From NCBI RefSeq assembly GCF_005116465.1, contig NZ_SWBM01000001.1, positions 1-64,000 of the forward strand: a stretch of DNA of 64,000 nt, read 5' to 3'. Numbering within the stretch: the stretch's first letter is position 1; every line of letters begins with the position of its first letter. This document shows positions 51,111 to 59,001 of the stretch, in pieces. The notes beneath the pieces are model-generated. The model was not told the DNA's origin and did no database searches. It saw nothing but the letters and a program-made list of their open reading frames with translations. Made by a program: the position numbers and the translations under genes. Source of the stretch: Robertmurraya kyonggiensis (lineage in GTDB: Bacteria > Bacillota > Bacilli > Bacillales > Cytobacillaceae).

Positions 51111-51225
51111 AAAAATCCCTCCTTATCGTCTTTATTATTTACAGGGCTTTTTGGACTATGCAATTGATACTTGGAAGGAATCATGCAAGTTTAGATAGAA
51201 TAGTTACCTTGAGAGGAGAGTGTGT

Positions 51226-51681
51226 ATGCTAAAATTCTTTGAATATAATTGGCAGGTTCGAGATGAATGGTTTGAGTGGTGTAAGCAGGTACCCGAGGAA
51301 GAGTTATTGAAGAATCGAGTCGGAGGGTTAGGGAATATTCTTCATACGCTTGTACATATTGCTGACGTAGAATATAGCTGGCTTTATGCAATAGAAGGAA
51401 ATGAGCCTGTTGACGTAGATTTCTCCGAATATGAGTCGCTTGATAAAGCTAGGGAACTATCTGAACGGTTTCGTATAGAAGTAAGGGAGCTTTTGAGTAA
51501 GTATACTGGGGAAGATGAACTGGTTACCGTTCCTTGGAATGATGAAAAGTATACAAAAACAGAAGTCGTTCACCATATTATTGCACATGAAATTCACCAC
51601 ATTGGTCAGTTATCTGTGTGGGCTCGGGAAATCGGTTTGAATCCAGTGTCTGCTAATTTTATCGGAAGAGGGCTACATTAA
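51226..51681 (+). CDS. DinB family protein
   Basis: A 151-residue four-helix-bundle protein of the DinB/YfiT superfamily. The metal-binding His triad is visible at ILHTLVHIADVEYSWLY (near residue 46) and HHIIAHEIHHIGQL (near 127-134). Members include thiol transferases for bacillithiol and stress-induced proteins; this one's substrate is unknown. ATG 51226 has SD GAGAGGAGAG. Confidence 0.87.
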   Translation: MLKFFEYNWQVRDEWFEWCKQVPEEELLKNRVGGLGNILHTLVHIADVEYSWLYAIEGNEPVDVDFSEYESLDKARELSERFRIEVRELLSKYTGEDELVTVPWNDEKYTKTEVVHHIIAHEIHHIGQLSVWAREIGLNPVSANFIGRGLH

Positions 51682-51717
51682 AAGCGATCATTCACGTGGA
51701 TGATCGCTTCTTTTTAT
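51681..51717. terminator. Bidirectional terminator between the DinB-family and kinase genes
   Basis: Stem AAGCGATCATTCAC / GTGGATGATCGCTT followed by CTTTTTAT. It overlaps the last codons of the kinase gene on the other strand. Confidence 0.82.
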
Positions 51718-52964
51718 CCTGCGGTTGGAAAGCTCAAGATAATTGAGGTTCCAAATTGTTCTTCACTTGAAACTTTCACACTTCCGCCCATTCCTTCAAC
51801 AATACGAAATACAACCATCATACCAAGTCCCGTTCCCTTTTGTTCTTTTAAAGAGAAATAAGGTTCACCTAACCGAGCAACATGCTCAGGGCTCATGCCT
51901 TGACCTGTATCAGCAATGTGGACGACCGTTTTGTTATCGTTTGTAGTCGTAACGATGGATAATGTCCCACCTTTTGGCATGGCTTCGATTGCATTTTTAC
52001 AAATATTCAATAGTACTTGGCGAAACTTGTTTGGATCGCCTTGGATTTTCGTTGTGTGAAAAAAGACCATATTCATATTTACTGAGTTCTTTAAAGCGAG
52101 AGGGCCAATAATTTCTTTACATTTTAAGATTTCTTTTTCAATATCGAGCGTTACTAAAACCTCTGGATGTGGCTTAGCAAAAGTTAAGTAATCATTAATA
52201 ATATCAGCGGCACGCACGGTTTCATCCAAAGCGAGTGAGGCATATTGTTGGCAATTATCAGGTATATCTCTATGTTCCAAAATCAATTGAAGAAAGCCTT
52301 TTACAGAGGTCAATGGATTCCTAACTTCATGACTAATGCTTGCCGCTAGGTGACTGACAATTTCCATCTTTTCATTTTTGATTGCTCCGAGTTGTAAAAT
52401 ATAGGTTGTACGAAGAACTTCTGTTAAATATGTGACAAAAAAGGTAGAAAAAGTTAAAACAACAGAGTAGATGCAAAAGGTCTGGATATTGTTAAATCCA
52501 TAATAGAATGAAGGCACTAAGAAACCAAATATGGAATAAATGAATGAGAAAGTGGTCGTAACACAAAGTCGCCATTTGGTTGGTTTTTTTCTGAACTTTG
52601 GTGAGAGCCAGAGGATAACTAATGATGAAATCACAACGAGGGAAATCGTAACCCAGATTCCATCGCCACCGAATGGAAGACGTACTAGAATGAGTACGAG
52701 TCCTAAGATGGTCATGACTCTTTTTCCACCATATAAGCTTCCGAGTAGAAAAGGAATAAAGCGTAAATCATAGATAAAATTGACTTCAACAGAAATCGAC
52801 AAAAAGAGGCTAAGGCAAATTAAAAAAGAACACAAAAGTGAGAGATACATCCCCTGATATTCAAATTTAAGGAGCCTCTGTTTATTCCATAGTATCATGC
52901 TAAAAAATAGCACAAGAAGTAAGATAAAGAGTAGGTTGATGAGCAATCCTTTTAACAATATCAC
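51714..52964 (-). CDS. Sporulation-type sensor histidine kinase (KinB-like)
   Basis: A 416-residue kinase. Six or so N-terminal helices include the 5TM-LYT pattern DLRFIPFLLGSLYGGKRVM (near residue 66). The H-box is HLAASISHEVRNPLTSVKGF (His near 212), the N-box NICKNAIEAMPKGG, and the G-boxes DTGQGM and GTGLGM. The H-box is typical of KinA-E kinases that feed the Spo0A phosphorelay, and the topology is that of KinB. No response regulator is nearby, as expected for an orphan phosphorelay kinase. The input signal is unknown. Confidence 0.85.
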   Translation of the reverse strand: MILLKGLLINLLFILLLVLFFSMILWNKQRLLKFEYQGMYLSLLCSFLICLSLFLSISVEVNFIYDLRFIPFLLGSLYGGKRVMTILGLVLILVRLPFGGDGIWVTISLVVISSLVILWLSPKFRKKPTKWRLCVTTTFSFIYSIFGFLVPSFYYGFNNIQTFCIYSVVLTFSTFFVTYLTEVLRTTYILQLGAIKNEKMEIVSHLAASISHEVRNPLTSVKGFLQLILEHRDIPDNCQQYASLALDETVRAADIINDYLTFAKPHPEVLVTLDIEKEILKCKEIIGPLALKNSVNMNMVFFHTTKIQGDPNKFRQVLLNICKNAIEAMPKGGTLSIVTTTNDNKTVVHIADTGQGMSPEHVARLGEPYFSLKEQKGTGLGMMVVFRIVEGMGGSVKVSSEEQFGTSIILSFPTAG

Positions 52965-53249
52965 GCCAAATCCCCCAGTAGACCTATGTAAAAGTTACCA
53001 TTTCCCTCAGTTTAAAGTATTGTCTAAATTTTTTCAATATTTTCGAGTGTAGCGACAAATCCCATCGTAGTACGACATTTTTTCGTAAATGACCTTGACG
53101 GCAAAAAAAGATCATGATAAAGTTTTTTTATAATTCTCTTGTGAAATTAATTTCAATCTAAATGTGGTAATGTTTTGATTGTGAATGAATATGCTAGAAG
53201 AGTTAAAGGGTAGTTAGGAAGCAAAACAAAATAAAATTGCAATAAAAAT
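52965..53249 (+). other. Intergenic stretch before the tRNA-Gly region
   Basis: About 285 AT-rich bases between the divergent kinase gene and the truncated tRNA. No ORF is credible. The last 40 bases (GGGTAGT...CAATAAAAAT) are a diverged copy of the sequence just upstream of the intact tRNA-Gly. Confidence 0.5.
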
Positions 53250-53280
53250 GCGGGTGTAGTTTAATGGTAAAACCACAGCC
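53250..53280 (+). pseudogene. Truncated tRNA-Gly copy (5' half)
   Basis: 31 bases identical to the 5' half of the intact tRNA-Gly(TCC) 161 bases downstream, GCGGGTGTAGTTTAATGGTA then AAACCACAGCC. They stop at the 5' side of the anticodon stem. Sequence beyond is unrelated (ACGAGCATC). About 40 bases upstream are also duplicated in diverged form. It is not a functional tRNA. Confidence 0.85.
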
Positions 53281-53410
53281 ACGAGCATCACATCGATGAA
53301 TCGGCTGCGAGTTGCCTCGACGATATAACATCCATGAATAAGCTTTTTAGAGTTAGAGGCATGAAAGGCCAAAGTAGGGTAGTAAAACAAGATGAAATTA
53401 CAATATATAT

Positions 53411-53484
53411 GCGGGTGTAGTTTAATGGTAAAACCACAGCCTTCCAAGCTGTTGTCGTGGGTTCGATTCCCATCACCCGCTCCA
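53411..53484 (+). tRNA. tRNA-Gly (TCC)
   Basis: Complete cloverleaf with acceptor arms GCGGGTG and CACCCGC, anticodon loop CTTCCAA (TCC), T-loop GGTTCGATTCC and encoded TCCA. It is a solitary gene with a terminator behind it. Confidence 0.96.
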
Positions 53485-53493
53485 ATACATAAG

Positions 53494-53538
53494 CAACGCA
53501 GTATTTCGTTTCTAAAGAACGAAGTATTGCGTTTTTTT
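53494..53538 (+). terminator. Terminator after tRNA-Gly(TCC)
   Basis: Stem AACGCAGTATTTCGTT / AACGAAGTATTGCGTT with one mismatch, followed by a run of T. Confidence 0.88.
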
Positions 53539-53568
53539 ATGTAGGCTATATTTTTCGTAAAGATTGTT

Positions 53569-53608
53569 GTTAAAATCCTACTACCGTTGGCCAGCGGCCG
53601 ATTTTAAC
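53569..53608. other. GC-rich cruciform-like palindrome
   Basis: Perfect 9-bp arms GTTAAAATC / GATTTTAAC surround the imperfect inner palindrome CCGTTGGCCAGCGG. There is no T-run. It lies about 30 bases after the tRNA-Gly terminator. Function unknown. Confidence 0.5.
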
Positions 53609-53686
53609 GTAGAAATAGCCATTTGGTGCATTGTAAATAGATTGCCTTAATGCAAATAAAATTAAGCTTGAAAATAAGCCTAATTT

Positions 53687-54355
53687 CTAGCAAGTAATAA
53701 TTTTGTGAGTGGAATCTCCACCATGTATTTGAACAAACATTTTTTCTAAAGACTGGACCATTTTTTCAGCTTCATCCATTGACAAAGAGGGACTTAAGTA
53801 AACAATTTGCAAAGTATCCTTTGTGGACTCTGAAACGGCACTTCGTTCTGAATCGACAAATGGACTTCCAAATGGACCGTGGTCGTCTGCAGTAACAATT
53901 AAGTTATGTATGTTATTCGCTCTTCCGTTCAATCCAATATATTCTTCACCTTCTGCTCCTAATCTCATCGTGACATCACCCGATAAGGCTTTCATATCAT
54001 ATATTCCTAATGGAATTTGATATTGCAGAGAAAAGAAATTATTCACGTCGATTGCGCTGTTAACTGATGAAAGATATTGGTGCTTTTGTACTCTTCGGTA
54101 TAAGGCTTCCGCAGAATGACGATAGCGATTTGGGTCTTTTCCAGTTTGTTTAAAAACAGTTCGCCACTCAATAATCCCATTGACATCCGTTACATTCTTA
54201 TCTTCTAGCTCAAAGAATAACGATTCCTGAAATAGCTGTAGTCGTCCTTTTAACATTTGCGGTGAGGGTCCTACCTCAATATTTTGATATTGAATAGCAG
54301 CAATTTTAAAATCGGCTACTTTTTCGCATATCTGGGGTGATAAATGAATTTCCAA
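53687..54355 (-). CDS. B3/B4 tRNA-binding domain protein
   Basis: A 222-residue stand-alone B3/4 domain, the editing fold of the phenylalanyl-tRNA synthetase beta subunit. It shows WRTVFKQTGKDPNRYRHSAE (near 55), VNSAIDVNNFFSLQYQIPLG (near 95), and AEGEEYIGLNGRANN followed by DDHGPFGSPFVDSERSAVSE. Such solo proteins may edit mischarged tRNA or bind free tRNA, but this is inferred. I chose TTG 54355, five bases after SD GGAGGTGG; a TTG at 54370 would overlap the SD. Confidence 0.85.
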   Translation of the reverse strand: MEIHLSPQICEKVADFKIAAIQYQNIEVGPSPQMLKGRLQLFQESLFFELEDKNVTDVNGIIEWRTVFKQTGKDPNRYRHSAEALYRRVQKHQYLSSVNSAIDVNNFFSLQYQIPLGIYDMKALSGDVTMRLGAEGEEYIGLNGRANNIHNLIVTADDHGPFGSPFVDSERSAVSESTKDTLQIVYLSPSLSMDEAEKMVQSLEKMFVQIHGGDSTHKIITC

Positions 54356-54462
54356 GCTTTCCACCTCCAAAAACTAATGAAAATAGTTTATCATAATGGA
54401 TATGGTTTTTTACAATAATGTACCTTGATATACAAACGCTGAGAAGAAGGGAGGTACCTGAT

Positions 54463-55596
54463 ATGGACTATGATCAATTAAAACAAGAAATTATTGAATA
54501 TAGTGAAACGATTGGGATCGATAAAATTGGTTTTACCACGGCATCTACTTTTGATGAATTGAAGAATCGACTTATTCGTCAGCAGGAGTTAGGCTACCAA
54601 TCTGGTTTTGAAGAACCGGATATAGAAAAAAGAGTGAATCCTTCCTTGTTAATGGAGCAGCCTCGTTCGATAATTGCTATTGCATTAGCGTATCCATCGA
54701 AAATGAACGGACGTGTAACGAGCAAAAAAGGAGAGCGTAGAGGTCTTTTTAGTAGAGCTTCTTGGGGGCTAGACTACCATATTATTTTACGAGAGCGGCT
54801 GAAGAAGCTTGAGGAATTTATTATGGAAAAAGTTCCTGATGCGAAATGCAAATCCATGGTCGATACAGGTGAGTTATCGGACCGAGCAGTAGCTGAAAGA
54901 GCGGGCATTGGCTGGAGCGGGAAAAATTGTGCCATCATTACACCTGAATTTGGCTCCTATGTGTATTTGGGAGAAATGATTACGAATCTCCCATTTGCTC
55001 CTGATGACCCAATGGAGGATCGTTGTGGAGACTGTAATAAATGTATTGATGCCTGCCCGACAGGAGCGTTGGTTCAAGGTGGTCAAATCAATGCCCAGCG
55101 CTGCATCGCCTTTTTAACACAGACAAAGGATTTTATTCCAGAAGAGTTTCGTGAAAAAATTGGAAACAGATTATATGGTTGTGACTCTTGCCAAACTTCG
55201 TGTCCTGAAAATAAGGGGAAAGATTATCATTTTCATGATGAGATGGAAGCAGAGCCTGAGGTTGTAAAGCCACTATTGAAACCAATACTGCAATTGAGCA
55301 ATCGTCAATTTAGAGAGGGCTTTGGTCAGTTATCCGGATCGTGGCGTGGAAAGAATCCGATTCAACGAAATGCCATTATTGCATTAGCTCATTTTAAAGA
55401 TGATACGGCTGTAAATGATTTAGTCCAGGTCATGAAAGAGGATGCTAGACCTGTGCTAAGAGGAACGGCCGCTTGGGCACTTGGAAAAATTGGCGGGGAG
55501 CAAGCTGAGCAGGAACTACTTGGTGCAAAAGAACAGGAAACAGACGCAAATGTTTTGCGAGAAATCGAAAAAGGTTTGCAGATGATTAAAAGATAG
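54463..55596 (+). CDS. queG: Epoxyqueuosine reductase
   Basis: A 377-residue cobalamin-dependent [4Fe-4S] enzyme making the last step of queuosine synthesis in tRNA. The catalytic region is SMVDTGELSDRAVAERAGIG (near 134). Cluster ligands are CGDCNKCIDACPTGAL (near 188) and CDSCQTSCPEN (near 240). C-terminal HEAT-like repeats (RGTAAWALGKIGGEQAEQEL) serve tRNA binding. ATG 54463 has SD GGGAGG; an upstream in-frame ATG adds 15 residues with no homology. It is the yhbA equivalent and heads a B. subtilis-like gene order. Confidence 0.94.
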   Translation: MDYDQLKQEIIEYSETIGIDKIGFTTASTFDELKNRLIRQQELGYQSGFEEPDIEKRVNPSLLMEQPRSIIAIALAYPSKMNGRVTSKKGERRGLFSRASWGLDYHIILRERLKKLEEFIMEKVPDAKCKSMVDTGELSDRAVAERAGIGWSGKNCAIITPEFGSYVYLGEMITNLPFAPDDPMEDRCGDCNKCIDACPTGALVQGGQINAQRCIAFLTQTKDFIPEEFREKIGNRLYGCDSCQTSCPENKGKDYHFHDEMEAEPEVVKPLLKPILQLSNRQFREGFGQLSGSWRGKNPIQRNAIIALAHFKDDTAVNDLVQVMKEDARPVLRGTAAWALGKIGGEQAEQELLGAKEQETDANVLREIEKGLQMIKR

Positions 55597-55632
55597 GTTT
55601 GGAGGATGAGTTGTTCTCCAGACCTATTTTTT
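55593..55632 (+). terminator. Terminator after queG
   Basis: Stem ATAGGTTTGGAG / CTCCAGACCTAT followed by TTTTTT. It starts inside the queG stop codon. Confidence 0.82.
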
Positions 55633-55679
55633 ACTTGTTGAACGTTTGATTGACAGCTATTGCTGCAGATAGCTAGATA

Positions 55680-55802
55680 TCAATGAAAGCTCCCTTGAAT
55701 GACAACTAGAGCGGTAGGTTTCTATATTGTGTCAATGAAAGCTCATTTGATTGACAATACTGTTAGTAGCTTGATTTTGTCAATGAAGCATAATTGATTA
55801 CC
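55680..55802 (+). repeat. Three inverted-repeat units upstream of dhaS
   Basis: Units at 55680-55703, 55731-55755 and 55779-55802 are each built on TCAATGAA...TTGATTGAC. The best is GTCAATGAAAGCTCATTTGA followed by TTGAC, with arms GTCAAT / ATTGAC. Unit spacing is about 50 bases, and a related half-unit (GATTGACAGCTATTG) comes before the first. They occupy the 360-base gap between queG and dhaS, which otherwise has no ORF. They may be operator sites or a decayed repeat. Confidence 0.5.
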
Positions 55803-55922
55803 AATTACAGCTTAATCTAGCTCAGTCTTCCATACAAAGATTAGCAGTTTATGTCGTAAAATATCTAAATATTTAAAAACTTAACTGTTGATTTAAAAAA
55901 CCCTCAAGTGTTAACATTACTT

Positions 55923-55936
55923 TGTAAGCGCTGCCT
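55923..55936 (+). promoter_or_regulatory. Candidate cre site upstream of dhaS
   Basis: TGTAAGCGCTGCCT matches the catabolite-responsive element consensus TGWAANCGNTNWCA at 12 of 14 positions. It lies about 57 bases before the dhaS start, so CcpA could repress dhaS in the presence of preferred sugars. Confidence 0.45.
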
Positions 55937-55992
55937 TTAGTTTTTCTATGCAACAGGAGTTACATAGAATACTATATTTGAGGAGGAATTGT

Positions 55993-57477
55993 ATGAGCCA
56001 ATTAACTGTAGATTTAAAAGAAAAGGTAGAAAAGTTTTTAAGTGGGAAGAAAAAGCTTTATATCAATGGGGAATTTGTGGAAAGCAAATCACAAAAAACA
56101 TTCGACACTTACAATCCAGCTACAGGGGAAGTATTGGCTAGCGTTTACGAAGCAGGAGCAGAAGATATTGATTTAGCGGTAAGAGCAGCACGTAAAGCAT
56201 TTGATGAAGGGCCATGGTCACAATTGAGTGCAGCAGCTCGCAGTCGTCTAATGTATAAACTAGCAGATTTAATGGAAGAGAACGCAGCAGAATTAGCACA
56301 GTTAGAGACTTTGGATAATGGGAAACCTATTCGTGAAACAACAAATGCGGATATTCCATTAGCCGTTGAGCATATGCGTTATTATGCTGGCTGGTCTACA
56401 AAGATTGTGGGGCAAACGATTCCTGTCAGTGGTCCTTTCTTCAACTATACACGTCATGAAGCAGTTGGAGTCGTAGGGCAAATTATCCCTTGGAACTTCC
56501 CGTTACTTATGGCAATGTGGAAGCTTGGTGCTGCGCTAGCAACGGGTTGTACTGTTGTGTTAAAACCAGCTGAACAAACTCCACTTTCTGCACTATATTT
56601 AGCTGAATTAATTGAAGAAGCTGGCTTCCCTCCAGGTGTTGTCAACATCGTTCCTGGCTTTGGTGAAACAGCTGGTCAACCATTAGTTGATCATCCTTTA
56701 GTAGATAAAATTGCATTTACGGGTTCTACTGAAGTTGGTAAATTGATTATGTCTAATGCTTCAAAAACGTTGAAGCGTGTTACGTTAGAACTGGGTGGTA
56801 AATCGCCAAATATCATCCTCCCAGATGCAGATTTAACAAAAGCTATTCCTGGAGCACTTAACGGTGTAATGTTTAACCAAGGTCAGGTTTGTTGTGCGGG
56901 CTCAAGAGTCTTCATTCAGAAGAAGCATTTTGACAATGTAGTGGCTGATATGGCTTCTCATGCTCAGAAAATTAAACAAGGGGCAGGACTTCACGCTGAT
57001 ACTGAAATTGGACCTTTAGTTTCAATCGAACAGCAAAATCGTGTCCTTAACTATATTGAAAAAGGTGTAAGCGAAGGGGCACAACTTGTAACAGGTGGTG
57101 TCAAACCACAAGAAGAAGGCTACTTCGTATCTCCAACTATCTTCGCAGATGTTCGTGATGAAATGACGATTGCGAAGGAAGAAATTTTCGGACCAGTTAT
57201 CGCTGCATTGCCTTATGAAGATTTAGATGAATTGATCAACCGTGCGAACAATAGTGAATACGGCTTAGCAGCTGGTGTGTGGACACAGGATGTTGCGAAA
57301 GCACATTATGTTGCTAACAAGCTTCGTGCTGGTACAGTTTGGGTGAACTGCTACAATGCCTTTGATGCAGCATCTCCATTTGGTGGATATAAGCAATCAG
57401 GTCTTGGACGCGAAATGGGATCGTATGCGCTTAATAACTATACAGAAGTGAAGAGTGTTTGGGTTTCTGTTCAATAA
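55993..57477 (+). CDS. dhaS: NAD-dependent aldehyde dehydrogenase, DhaS-like
   Basis: A 494-residue aldehyde dehydrogenase that oxidises aldehydes to acids with NAD. Visible are PWNFPLLMAMWKLGAALATG (near 163), the cofactor loop FTGSTEVGKLIM (near 237), the general base in LELGGKSPNI (Glu near 262), the catalytic Cys in FNQGQVCCAGSR (near 296) and EEIFGPV (near 393). Wording is very close to B. subtilis DhaS throughout. ATG 55993 has SD GAGGAGG. It is a single gene with a candidate cre site upstream. The physiological aldehyde is not evident. Confidence 0.93.
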   Translation: MSQLTVDLKEKVEKFLSGKKKLYINGEFVESKSQKTFDTYNPATGEVLASVYEAGAEDIDLAVRAARKAFDEGPWSQLSAAARSRLMYKLADLMEENAAELAQLETLDNGKPIRETTNADIPLAVEHMRYYAGWSTKIVGQTIPVSGPFFNYTRHEAVGVVGQIIPWNFPLLMAMWKLGAALATGCTVVLKPAEQTPLSALYLAELIEEAGFPPGVVNIVPGFGETAGQPLVDHPLVDKIAFTGSTEVGKLIMSNASKTLKRVTLELGGKSPNIILPDADLTKAIPGALNGVMFNQGQVCCAGSRVFIQKKHFDNVVADMASHAQKIKQGAGLHADTEIGPLVSIEQQNRVLNYIEKGVSEGAQLVTGGVKPQEEGYFVSPTIFADVRDEMTIAKEEIFGPVIAALPYEDLDELINRANNSEYGLAAGVWTQDVAKAHYVANKLRAGTVWVNCYNAFDAASPFGGYKQSGLGREMGSYALNNYTEVKSVWVSVQ

Positions 57478-57490
57478 TCACACACGATTC

Positions 57491-57523
57491 AAGAGCTCGA
57501 TCGGAAACGATCGGGCTCTTTTT
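57491..57523 (+). terminator. Terminator after dhaS
   Basis: Stem AAGAGCTCGATCG / CGATCGGGCTCTT with loop GAAA, then TTT. Confidence 0.9.
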
Positions 57524-57569
57524 ATGCCTTTTTTCATATAAATAAAATGAAGGGAGTGTTTTTAAAAAA

Positions 57570-58454
57570 ATGCGGGAACAACTTCAAGAACATTTACTTA
57601 AGCGTGTGAATCAGTACGTGACCCATACAAGAAATCATTCAGACGAGAAAATAGAAAGGAAAAAAGAAAGCCTAGCCAAGCGAAAAGGGGAAATTGTGAA
57701 GGTAAAAGCAACAGGAAATATTACTGATACAATCGATGAAAAAGAGTCTGCCAAAGCTTTTTACCAGGTACATTTTCAGTATCTCATTAATCACAAGGGG
57801 AATTTATATATAGAAGAAGAAATAGAGGAAAGGGTAGCAGAATTTTACAAGGATGTGTTAGTAGAAGATCAAGAAATAAATCCATTTGAATCAAGAGATA
57901 TAGAACTGTTTTATGACGAAGAAGTAAGTGAAGAACGGGCAGGATTTAAATATGATCGCCTGAAAGCGGTGAAGTATGCAGAAGTGTGGTGGAATGATTT
58001 CAACCCGGCTTTTAAAAAATTCGATGTAGATTGCACGAATTATATTTCTCAATGCCTGCATGCAGGAAATGCACCAATGACTGGTTACCCGAATCGTAGT
58101 AAAGGTTGGTGGATGCAAAATAATAATTGGAGTTATAGCTGGACGGTGGCCAATTCCTTAAGATGGTATTTGCCGAATGCTAAGTCTGGACTCCGAGCAG
58201 AAATTGTGGCGTCGGCTGACATGCTCGAAATAGGCGACGTGGTTTGCTATGACTTTCAAGGAGACGGGCGTTTTGATCACACCACGATTGTTGTAGCAAA
58301 GGATAAAGATGGGATGCCTCTTGTGAATGCACATACGCAAAATAGTCGAATGAGATACTGGGCATACGAGGATTCCACTGCGTATACGCCAAATATAAAA
58401 TATAAATTTCTTCATATTCTAGACGATCAAGCCGCAGGAATTAAAGTCCGATAA
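57570..58454 (+). CDS. Amidase-domain protein, YhbB-like
   Basis: A 294-residue protein with a C-terminal Amidase_6-type domain. The catalytic Cys is in DVDCTNYISQCLHAG (near residue 155) and the His in GRFDHTTIVVAKDKDG (near 232), with aromatic KGWWMQNNNWSYSW between them. The N-terminal 120 residues are helical and highly charged. There is no signal peptide, so it may act in the mother cell or cytoplasm. It corresponds to yhbB by position (queG, yhbB, trmL order). The substrate is unknown, possibly peptidoglycan-derived. Confidence 0.85.
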   Translation: MREQLQEHLLKRVNQYVTHTRNHSDEKIERKKESLAKRKGEIVKVKATGNITDTIDEKESAKAFYQVHFQYLINHKGNLYIEEEIEERVAEFYKDVLVEDQEINPFESRDIELFYDEEVSEERAGFKYDRLKAVKYAEVWWNDFNPAFKKFDVDCTNYISQCLHAGNAPMTGYPNRSKGWWMQNNNWSYSWTVANSLRWYLPNAKSGLRAEIVASADMLEIGDVVCYDFQGDGRFDHTTIVVAKDKDGMPLVNAHTQNSRMRYWAYEDSTAYTPNIKYKFLHILDDQAAGIKVR

Positions 58455-58507
58455 GAAGAATGATATAATAGCATGTAGATTTTAAAAAAGTTTTTGAGGT
58501 GAAAAAA

Positions 58508-58981
58508 GTGGCAATTCACGTAGTTCTTTATCAACCAGAGATCCCAGCTAATACGGGAAATATTGCTCGTACATGTGCAGGCACAGATACAACTCTTCAT
58601 CTAATCCGTCCTCTCGGATTTTCTACCGATGATAAACAGTTAAAGAGAGCTGGACTTGATTATTGGCAATTTGTAAATATCGTTTATTATGATTCTTTAG
58701 ATGAGTTTTTTGAAAAGAATGCAGGAGGAGAGTTTTTCTATATTACGAAGTTTGGCTCAAGGCCGTATTCTACTTTTGATTACAGTAATCTAAATATGGA
58801 TTATTATTTTGTGTTTGGAAAAGAAACGACTGGTCTTCCGAAAGATTTAATTGCGGAAAATCAAGATCATGCTCTACGTATTCCAATGAATGATAATATT
58901 CGTTCATTGAATTTATCCAACACTGCAGCTATTTTAATCTATGAAGCATTAAGACAACAGGATTACGCTCACCTAAAATAA
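58508..58981 (+). CDS. trmL: tRNA (cytidine(34)-2'-O)-methyltransferase
   Basis: A 157-residue SPOUT methyltransferase that 2'-O-methylates the wobble base of tRNA-Leu isoacceptors. The pattern is HVVLYQPEIPANTGNIARTC at the start, FVFGKETTGLP (near 108) and the knot-forming IPMNDNIRSLNLSNTAAI (near 130). It is the cspR equivalent of B. subtilis. GTG 58508 lies eight bases after SD GAGG; a GTG at 58499 overlaps the SD. Confidence 0.95.
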   Translation: MAIHVVLYQPEIPANTGNIARTCAGTDTTLHLIRPLGFSTDDKQLKRAGLDYWQFVNIVYYDSLDEFFEKNAGGEFFYITKFGSRPYSTFDYSNLNMDYYFVFGKETTGLPKDLIAENQDHALRIPMNDNIRSLNLSNTAAILIYEALRQQDYAHLK

Positions 58982-59001
58982 GACTAGAGAGGGTGGAAAA
59001 A

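Noticed and set aside
53250-53484. Phage or integrative element attachment site at tRNA-Gly
   Set aside because: The duplicated part is the 5' half of the tRNA, only 161 bases apart, with no integrase or foreign genes in between or nearby.
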